35,582 bases of DNA from Phycisphaerales bacterium. Its GTDB lineage: Bacteria; Planctomycetota; Phycisphaerae; Tepidisphaerales; Tepidisphaeraceae. The position numbers and the translations under genes were made by a program. The DNA lies in assembly GCA_025361735.1 (NCBI GenBank), contig JANYKD010000316.1, positions 1-35,582 of the forward strand. Direction: 5' to 3'. Below the pieces are notes generated by a model. The model did no database searches. It saw only the letters and a program-made list of their open reading frames with translations, and was not told where the DNA came from. Positions 28,893-35,582 of the stretch are shown in pieces (position 1 is the stretch's first letter; the number at the start of each line of letters is the position of its first letter).

Positions 28893-29615
28893 CTACTTGG
28901 CTGGCACCTGTGATTTACGCACCATCCGCCGCAGCCCGATTATTCCCAGCATGGCCGCGCCGCTCCAGGCAGCGGCGGGCAGGGGAACGGCGGCGCCGGT
29001 TGTGAAGTTGTTGGTGATCTGGAACGATCCGCTGGCAATGTTTGCAAACGGACTGAGGTTTGCGTCATGGTCCAGGCCGACCGTGGCTAAACTCACGGGG
29101 TCCATCAGCCAGTCGAAATCCGGTGTGGCGAGATCACTGATCGTAAACGTTTGCGTGGCGCCGTTGGGGGCATGGGATGCGTATGTATAGGTTCCCAGGA
29201 GAACGCGACCAAAGCCGTCAGCGCCTTGGTAGGCGGACACCGAGTAGGTCGGGGGGTCGGTGAATCCCCAGACTTCCTGAGTAATCCCGGTGGCGGTGTC
29301 GGATGTGATCACGCCCAGGCCAGCACCAAGGGTCGCGGCCAGCGATGCCGGCGGGTCAATACTTGACAGGTCCGCCGAGGTTCCCGCAGTGGGGGTGACG
29401 CTGAATCCGGCCGCGACGAGCCCGTAGGCACTGGGAAAGGCTGCTGCTCCATTCAGCTCGAGATAGATGCTGACGGGGATAACCTGCCCAGCGGATGTGG
29501 ACGTATAAGTTGCCTGACCTGCCGCCAGCTTGTAACCCAGCGTATCAGCAGCCACCGGCAGCGACACTAACATCGCGCCGAGGCCAATAACGCACATTGC
29601 CCTCACGAATCTCAT
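28893..29615 (-). CDS. PEP-CTERM-type sorted surface protein
   Basis: The 240-aa protein has a signal peptide (MRFVRAMCVIGLGAMLVSLP, then VAADT), a beta-rich Ser/Thr/Gly-rich body with no catalytic motif, and a C-terminal sorting signal: VPLPAAAW at about 213-220, a hydrophobic helix SGAAMLGIIGL, and the basic tail RRMVRK. This is the PEP-CTERM layout recognised by exosortase and is often tied to exopolysaccharide. No exosortase gene is in the window. Start 29615 follows GGGAG. The gene starts 60 nt after the giant exoprotein's stop, so the two may share a transcript. Confidence 0.85.
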   Translation of the reverse strand: MRFVRAMCVIGLGAMLVSLPVAADTLGYKLAAGQATYTSTSAGQVIPVSIYLELNGAAAFPSAYGLVAAGFSVTPTAGTSADLSSIDPPASLAATLGAGLGVITSDTATGITQEVWGFTDPPTYSVSAYQGADGFGRVLLGTYTYASHAPNGATQTFTISDLATPDFDWLMDPVSLATVGLDHDANLSPFANIASGSFQITNNFTTGAAVPLPAAAWSGAAMLGIIGLRRMVRKSQVPAK

Positions 29616-29675
29616 GATATTCTCCCTCTCATGTAGCGAAAACAACATCCTACAACATACCTCATTCTAGGCAAC

Positions 29676-32600
29676 TTACAAAACAAATCCCAATCGGGAT
29701 GCGGCGGCAGTCTGGTCGGCGGCGGCAAAGAGGCCATCGCCGTTGTAGTCCAGGAACCAGTACGTTGGCTGTGCTGCGACGGTCTTGTTGATCAGGGTTC
29801 GGAACAAATTAACCTCCGACGCGCTTACGGCCCTGTCGCCATTAACATCGCCGAACAGGCGGTAAACCTGCCGGTGCTCGTTGGCGGCCATCGGATTGCC
29901 CGCCAGGTCATGCACCTTGCTTGCCTGTACCAGCAGGTCGTACACGCCGTCCATCAGCGAGCCGGCAATGATGTCCGAGCCGGGGCCGACAAACGTGATG
30001 AATGCCTGCGTCTTGTCCGCCGACTGGGCGACCGCCAGGGTCACCGTATATGCCCCGACTGTCCGGGTGTCGGTCTTGCTGGAGGTTTTCTTGGTCAGGG
30101 TCAAAGTGAAGGCACCCGGGTCCAGGTTGACTGGCGCACTGAAGTTGATCGTCAGTTCATTCACCATCGAGCGCTGCACCTGATCGGCGGCCGGCCTGTT
30201 GCCGTTGACGATGACGCTTACCAGGCTGGCTGGCGTGGCCAGGACGACGTTGGCCGCCGTGGTGGCTGTGCCGACACCGCCGTCGTCATCGCTGACTTTG
30301 ACAGTGACGGTGTAATTGCCGGCCGCAGTGTAGGTGTGGGACAGTGCGAATGTCTTGGCGACCGGATCGAAGGAACTCACGGGTATCCAGTTGGGACTGT
30401 CGCCATAGTTGACCAGGGCGGTCCAGGTGTCGGCGCCGGGATCGGTGAAGGTGCCGCCGCCGACGAAGCTGGCCGAGGCACCGGTGTTGGTGACTGTGCT
30501 GGAGGTGATCGCGACCGTGGGCGCCACGTTGTTGATGTGGACGGTGGTGAAGTAAGTGGTGGAGGCGCCGTTGCTGTCGGAGACCACAGCGCGGACGATG
30601 ACGTCCGCGGGCCCATCTGTCAGATAGGAAAGGGGCACGGGCACGGAGGAGAAGGGCGAGTTGGAAACCGCGAATGTCCCCGTATTACCGAAGTCGTAGC
30701 TGTAGCTGATCACTTCGCCGACGCCCGGATCGGTCACGGTGCCGAAGGTGACCGTCGGGGCAAACGTCGTGCCTTCGTCGACCGGCCCGCTGTTGCTCAG
30801 GCCCGTGGAGACGGGGGCCACGTTGTTCACATGCACGGTCGTGAAGTAGGTGTTGGAGCCACCGTTGCTGTCGGCGATGACGACGCGGACGGTGAGGTCG
30901 GCCGGGCCATTGGCGGGGATGAATGCCGCGGGGACGGCGACGGATGGCGAATTGCTGACCAGGTCAACGGTGCCGTTGTTGTCAAAGTCATAGTTGTACG
31001 TGAGTTTGGCGAGTTGGATTGGCGACGGGTCCACCACGCCGTTCAGGGTGACGGTGACGGCGGTGCTGCCTTCGTTGATCGGGCCGCTGTTGGTGAAGCT
31101 GGTGGCGGTGGGGGCGACATTGTCGGCCGTGATGATCGTGGAAGCGCTGGCCGAGCCGTTGGCGTCGGTGACGGTGAAGGTGGCGGTGTACACACCGGCA
31201 TCGTTGGGGGTGAAGCCAAAGTCCTGGCCGTTGCCATCGGCGATCACCTGGCCATTGGTGTCGGTGACGTGCCAGAGGAGGGTGACGGGGCCGCCGGCGG
31301 CGCTGGTGAACGTGCCATGCAGGCTGACCGGCGTGCCGACGTTCAGTTCCTCTGTGGCCGGGCCGGAATTGGCGGTGGGCAAGGCGCCGCTGGCGAAACC
31401 GACATTGGTAATGGTGACGGAACTGTTATTGGCGCCGAAGCCGAGGAGATCGAAGTAGAGCGTGGCCGCGGTGCCGGCGGGCAGCGAAGAGACATCGATG
31501 CTCAGGGTGGTCGGTCCGGCCAGCACGAAGTGGCCGCTGACCGAGCCGAGGCCGGGCAATCGGACTGACGGTGCGAGGTAGTCCTGGCCGCCGGACTGGA
31601 GGTTAATCAGGGCATCGGTATCGCTGAGACCAGCGGCCGTTCCGAGCAGTGGCTGCATGGTGGTCGGATCGAGTAGTGCAACTTCAAACGCATCAGGCGG
31701 TGCGCCGGAACCATTGTCGCCGAAGCTGGGATTGATCGTGAAGGTGAGGGTCTGGGCGCCCGTGGGGATGGTGAACGTCTGCGAGAATCCGGCAAAGAGC
31801 GGGCCGCCTTCGGCGAGGCTGCCCTGTCCGGTGGAGACAACGGCATTGCCGCGCGAGATCCAGCCGAAATTGGCATCGGCGGGATTGGGGTCGGAGAAGT
31901 TGCCGTTGGTGATGCCGACCGGAGGCGGCGTGGCCGGGCTGAGGGCAGGCGTGAGCAACGACGGATCCGCCGGGGGGAACGAGGCGGTCGACGGGGTCGA
32001 TCCCGTTGTCGGCGGCGTGCCGCCATCGCCGGGCGTGCGCAGCGCGTTGCCGGCGGAATCCACGGTGAACAGTGTCACCGCGGTGTCGGTGGACTGAACG
32101 CGCAGGCCAACGGCGGAGGTGGGATAGAAGAAGAGGTCGCGGTAGCGATCGAGGGCATCCGTCAACGGAAGGTCACCATTGGGTTCGACGCCCAGGGCCG
32201 CCTGCAGGATTCCCACGTCGCCGGGAGCAAACGAGAGGAATGTGTCGTTGTTGCCGCCGTTGCTCATGATCGTCTTGGGCGAATCGAAATTTCCTCCGCT
32301 GTCCAGATAGGCATCGTTCAAGCCGAACGTGTGGCCGACTTCATGGGCAACGGTGTTGGCAACGAACTGGGCCAGGGTCGTGGTCGGATCATTCCAACTG
32401 ATGTTGATGGCAACGGCGAATTCACCCTTGTTGGATCGCGAAAGGTTGACTCCCTGGGCCAGCGACCATTGCCTGGCCGCTTCGGTGATATTGCTGGAGG
32501 CGGGAAGCAGAGTCTGGAGCGCGGCCGTATTGCGATCGAAGTCCGCAAAGCCGAAGTAGCCTGGATAGTGATTATTATTGTCAATAATGTCCTGCCAGTT

Positions 32601-35582
32601 CATGGTCACGTCACCGCCCGTGGTTACGAACGTGTAGGGCAGTGTCGCTGAGTTGACCGAGGTGTTGGCCGCGTCGTAATCGGTGCGTACCGCGGCCTCC
32701 AACGCGACGGCCTGGCTGTGGACCAGGGCATTGAGGGCGGACGTATTGCCCACGGCGGCGCCGCCGGGCAGGAACGCGCCAAACAGGCTGACGAATTCGG
32801 CGCTGGCGGTCCGGGTCGTCGTGCCGTTCGGATAGACGTAGTAGTACGACCCGTCGGGCGCCTGCTGGATTGCGTTGACCACCCGCTTGAGCTCTTTCTC
32901 GTACCCTGGCAGGTTGATGTTGATGGTGGTCGGGTTGACGGCGAAGCCCTCGGCGATGATGCCCCCGGAAATGACGACGCCATCAACATGAAGGGTGACA
33001 ACGTCCTTCAAGTCGACGGGACCCGTGGCCCCCGGCGTGGGCGAGGGATCGAATTGCCAGGTGGCGGTCGTGTTCAGGCCGTTGAAGGTGCTGCCGAGGT
33101 TGAAGGCGCCGGGAATGACCGAGAAACTCAGCGTGTCCTCGGCGGGCAGGTGCAGTGCAACGCCCTTGGTACGCACGAAGCCACCGGGGCCGTCGGCCAG
33201 CGTCTTGAAGAACAGGGCGCTGTTATCCACATTGAAGACGTCGATCCAGCGGTAAACAAGGTAGTTGGTGATGTCATCGTGGACGATGCCACCCGAGTCC
33301 ACGTAGGTGTTGTCCACCTGAATATTGCTGCCCCAGAGCTGGTCGGTGGTCAATCCCGCCACGCCGCCCGGAAGGCTGGCGTAATTGCCTGCCGAGAACG
33401 AGAACTGGTACGAGTTGGGCGAGCCGGCCGGCAGGTTGATCGTCTGGTCGGCCAGGCCCAGTGCGGTAGCGCCGTTGAACGCTGGTCCCTGGGTCATGAA
33501 GCTGCTCAACGGGCCGGAGAAGTGGATATCGTAGGTGTGGTTGACCAGGGCATCGGCAGTGAGGGCGGGGAAGGTCACGTTGTCGTTCTGGCCGATGACG
33601 AGGGGCGCGGCGACGGTTGTGTGAGTGATGATTGCATTCTGGAACGAGACGTTGTCCAGCAGCACCGATCCGCCAAGCTGATCGCCGTTGTACTGGAACT
33701 TGATGGTGAAGGTCTTGCCAACAAGGTCGGCCGGGAGCTTGACGACGTGGGTCTCCCAACTGCCGATGTTTGAACCGAAGTTGATGCTGGCGATGGGTTC
33801 GAAAGTGCCGTCGGGCAGGCCGGCGGTGGCGTAGATCGCCGCGCCCGGCGCCGAGGTCTTCACCTCGGTGTCAAACGAGAAATACTGGGTTGTGGTCGGG
33901 GCGTAGACGCGATTGTGGACGATGTAGTCGGCCGCGGAATTCAGCAGCAGGGCGAAGTCGTGGGAGCCGAAGCCCTGGTCAAGCTGGTAGCGGCCGCCCG
34001 TGGTCGGGTTGAGGGATCCGTCCAGTGGCGAGCCGCCGCCCTGGAACGACCAGCCGGGGATTTCGTTGAGAACGTACGGGTAGCGCGGCTGGTTGCGGAG
34101 TTTGTCGAGGTTGCCGACTTCAAAGTCGCCATTGAAGACGCTCTGGAGACTGGGTTCGGTCGGACTGGTGGGGCTGTCGGGGATGAAGTTGTTGAAGTCC
34201 GGGGCGACGCCCGCGATGGACGAGACTGTGGGGCCGCCGCCTTGCGGCGAGTAGTACCAGCCCTCGCCGATGCCTTCGGTGAGGGAGCCGGCGGTGTTGT
34301 AGGTCGAGCCGCTTCCTTCGTAGGCGGTGTACCAGGGCGAGGAGTTGTAGTAATACGTGGGCAACGCGGCGGCGATCGCGATCGCCTGGTTCCCGACTTC
34401 ACCCGCCTGGCGATAGACGACATCGCCGCCGGTGGGGAAGTTCAGCGCGGACAGATCGATGGTTCCGGCGTACCACTCCCAGACGCGGCTGTGAGCGCCG
34501 CCGGCACCGCCGAGGAGCGAGCCCAGGAGATTGCTCGTGAAGTCATCCTGCGAGAAGCCGCCGCGGCCGTCGAGACTCAGGTTGATGTCGGTGCCGCTAA
34601 GGGACCGGCCATTGGGCGTGGCGGTGACCGCGCCCGTCTCGGTCGCGGTCGTCTGGTAGTAATTGTCGAAGAAGGAAACATCGTTCCAACGCGTGACCTG
34701 GCGGTCGTGGAAATCGGCGAAATTGATGATCGTTTTGTTGACCAACTGGCTCAGGCCCGCGAGGCCCAGCAACCCTTCGGCGGCCAGGCTTGTCAGCGGT
34801 GTTACGGGATTGCCCGGGAGGACGGTCTGTGCGGCCAGGCCGACACTTCCCACGATTTTGCTCAGGGTTGTGAGCAGGTCGGCAATGGGGATATCCAGTG
34901 ACGGCTGGTTGAACTCGTGCGGATCGAGCGTGGTCATCTGCACTTTCACCTGCGAGAAGAATTGGGCCATGCGCTGGATCACGTCGGTGTTGACTGAGGT
35001 ACCGCGGCTGTGGCCGATGAAGTGCATCGGTGAGCTGAATACGGCGTTGTTGAGGTCGGCATTAAGTTGTGCCAGCGACGCGAAGATCGCATCGGCGGCG
35101 GCCTCGGAGAAGCCGGAATCATCGATGTCCGACTCCTGGACCCAGTCGGTGACCAGCACCAGCGGCTTGCCCGACTTGACCACGCCCTGCAGGTACTGCA
35201 AGTAGTGTTGCTCGCTGAGGGTGGCCACGTTCTTGCTGTTGGGATCGACCCAGCGGCCGGTGAGTTTGTCGTAAAGCAACTCGACCCCTGCGCCGCCGGC
35301 GTGGGCGATGTCCTGGCCCATTTGGATGAAGGCGGCCGGTTCTGCGAAATTGGGGTTGGAGGCCTGGAACGGGTTCATGTTGAGCTGGAACCCGTGGGTG
35401 AGGACGGTGACGGAACTGAAGGCGCCGCCGGGCACTGCGGGAAGATAGGGCGCGGTCTGGAACTCCTGCCAGCGTCGCGATTGCCGCCCGTCGGTTGCAG
35501 TGGCGATGACGCCCCAATAGTAAGTCTGGCCCGCCGTAAGCTTGAGGGTCGTGGGCAGCGTGTATTGCAGGCCGCCGTTGGG
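29676..35582 (-). CDS. Giant multidomain exoprotein with hydrolase, metallopeptidase, PKD and dockerin modules (5' end outside window)
   Basis: The frame stays open to the window edge, so >=1968 residues are seen and the N-terminus is missing. Counting from the edge, there is a fibronectin-III-like end (AGQTYYWGV...), then an alpha/beta hydrolase-like domain (VLTHGF at ~60, nucleophile elbow GHSRG at 190-194). A beta-sandwich follows (NGDFEVGN, ...GWSFQGG), then a zinc metallopeptidase with HEVGHTFGLND at 1080-1090 and a later Met (IMSNGG). After these come a second NGNF sandwich, about four PKD-like repeats (~1400-1780), an Ig-like strand region, and a C-terminal dockerin-like pair (DVNGDRAVSASEV and DYNGDGLFAAADQ). 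The protein is exported and probably hydrolytic or adhesive. Joining an esterase-type fold and a gluzincin/metzincin-like site in one chain is unusual. The catalytic triad of the hydrolase is not complete by eye. Confidence 0.8.
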   Translation of the reverse strand, partial: PNGGLQYTLPTTLKLTAGQTYYWGVIATATDGRQSRRWQEFQTAPYLPAVPGGAFSSVTVLTHGFQLNMNPFQASNPNFAEPAAFIQMGQDIAHAGGAGVELLYDKLTGRWVDPNSKNVATLSEQHYLQYLQGVVKSGKPLVLVTDWVQESDIDDSGFSEAAADAIFASLAQLNADLNNAVFSSPMHFIGHSRGTSVNTDVIQRMAQFFSQVKVQMTTLDPHEFNQPSLDIPIADLLTTLSKIVGSVGLAAQTVLPGNPVTPLTSLAAEGLLGLAGLSQLVNKTIINFADFHDRQVTRWNDVSFFDNYYQTTATETGAVTATPNGRSLSGTDINLSLDGRGGFSQDDFTSNLLGSLLGGAGGAHSRVWEWYAGTIDLSALNFPTGGDVVYRQAGEVGNQAIAIAAALPTYYYNSSPWYTAYEGSGSTYNTAGSLTEGIGEGWYYSPQGGGPTVSSIAGVAPDFNNFIPDSPTSPTEPSLQSVFNGDFEVGNLDKLRNQPRYPYVLNEIPGWSFQGGGSPLDGSLNPTTGGRYQLDQGFGSHDFALLLNSAADYIVHNRVYAPTTTQYFSFDTEVKTSAPGAAIYATAGLPDGTFEPIASINFGSNIGSWETHVVKLPADLVGKTFTIKFQYNGDQLGGSVLLDNVSFQNAIITHTTVAAPLVIGQNDNVTFPALTADALVNHTYDIHFSGPLSSFMTQGPAFNGATALGLADQTINLPAGSPNSYQFSFSAGNYASLPGGVAGLTTDQLWGSNIQVDNTYVDSGGIVHDDITNYLVYRWIDVFNVDNSALFFKTLADGPGGFVRTKGVALHLPAEDTLSFSVIPGAFNLGSTFNGLNTTATWQFDPSPTPGATGPVDLKDVVTLHVDGVVISGGIIAEGFAVNPTTININLPGYEKELKRVVNAIQQAPDGSYYYVYPNGTTTRTASAEFVSLFGAFLPGGAAVGNTSALNALVHSQAVALEAAVRTDYDAANTSVNSATLPYTFVTTGGDVTMNWQDIIDNNNHYPGYFGFADFDRNTAALQTLLPASSNITEAARQWSLAQGVNLSRSNKGEFAVAINISWNDPTTTLAQFVANTVAHEVGHTFGLNDAYLDSGGNFDSPKTIMSNGGNNDTFLSFAPGDVGILQAALGVEPNGDLPLTDALDRYRDLFFYPTSAVGLRVQSTDTAVTLFTVDSAGNALRTPGDGGTPPTTGSTPSTASFPPADPSLLTPALSPATPPPVGITNGNFSDPNPADANFGWISRGNAVVSTGQGSLAEGGPLFAGFSQTFTIPTGAQTLTFTINPSFGDNGSGAPPDAFEVALLDPTTMQPLLGTAAGLSDTDALINLQSGGQDYLAPSVRLPGLGSVSGHFVLAGPTTLSIDVSSLPAGTAATLYFDLLGFGANNSSVTITNVGFASGALPTANSGPATEELNVGTPVSLHGTFTSAAGGPVTLLWHVTDTNGQVIADGNGQDFGFTPNDAGVYTATFTVTDANGSASASTIITADNVAPTATSFTNSGPINEGSTAVTVTLNGVVDPSPIQLAKLTYNYDFDNNGTVDLVSNSPSVAVPAAFIPANGPADLTVRVVIADSNGGSNTYFTTVHVNNVAPVSTGLSNSGPVDEGTTFAPTVTFGTVTDPGVGEVISYSYDFGNTGTFAVSNSPFSSVPVPLSYLTDGPADVIVRAVVSDSNGASTTYFTTVHINNVAPTVAITSSTVTNTGASASFVGGGTFTDPGADTWTALVNYGDSPNWIPVSSFDPVAKTFALSHTYTAAGNYTVTVKVSDDDGGVGTATTAANVVLATPASLVSVIVNGNRPAADQVQRSMVNELTINFSAPVNLDPGAFTLTLTKKTSSKTDTRTVGAYTVTLAVAQSADKTQAFITFVGPGSDIIAGSLMDGVYDLLVQASKVHDLAGNPMAANEHRQVYRLFGDVNGDRAVSASEVNLFRTLINKTVAAQPTYWFLDYNGDGLFAAADQTAAASRLGFVL

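Overview
The window looks like a chromosomal segment from a GC-rich environmental bacterium. I infer Planctomycetota, possibly Phycisphaerae-like. The reasons are a PEP-CTERM-type secreted protein, a dockerin-tailed giant exoprotein, several VWA/VIT and FHA proteins, secreted polysaccharide-degrading enzymes, a single-chain indolepyruvate oxidoreductase, and many dispersed 7-8 bp tandem repeats and palindromes. No 16S rRNA or other decisive taxonomic marker is present, so this placement is an inference. I found no tRNA, rRNA, CRISPR array or insertion sequence.

Layout. 2-724: the 3' end of a putative glycoside hydrolase. 714-2659 (minus): a translation operon rpsP-trmD-rplS plus a small lipoprotein, with a recognisable promoter and no rimM. 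2738-3609 (minus): a zinc-ribbon/CD225 protein coupled to a DUF2752 protein. 4145-7918 (plus): a 1257-aa fused indolepyruvate:ferredoxin oxidoreductase carrying in-frame minisatellites, followed by an exported thiol peroxidase. 9070-13102 (minus): a compact three-gene signalling cassette (HTH-REC, HDOD-GAF-histidine kinase, REC-GAF). 13620-15830 (minus): a VIT-VWA exported protein. 15831-16891: a long non-coding stretch with three different tandem arrays. 16892-20702 (plus): a GH28 pectinase-type enzyme and a membrane VWA protein. 20762-21531 (minus): a UPF0175/PIN toxin-antitoxin pair. 21590-23836 (minus): a double-FHA protein and a small membrane coiled-coil/HTH protein. 23889-27221 (plus): phosphodiesterase, GNAT, DUF309, GH5-like lipoprotein and a membrane protein. 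27233-27961 (minus): a SIMPL-domain protein. 28299-28670 (plus): a c'-like cytochrome. 28893-35582 (minus): a PEP-CTERM protein and a giant multidomain exoprotein that runs off the window.

How the genes fit together. The window mixes housekeeping genes with a surface and secretion repertoire: pectin and glucan-type hydrolases, a giant adhesive/hydrolytic exoprotein and a sorting-signal protein. Signalling genes (REC, HDOD, HK and FHA) sit among them. The IOR and cytochrome point to low-potential redox metabolism.

The most unusual signals are not genes. Families of 7-bp and 8-bp tandem repeats occur both between genes and, in frame, inside the IOR coding sequence. A 43-nt perfect palindrome recurs 26 kb apart. 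An array of six 11-bp GATC units and an array of five 21-22 bp units lie upstream of the GH28 gene. Several genes without a ribosome-binding site have a -10-like hexamer almost abutting the start codon, which suggests leaderless transcripts.
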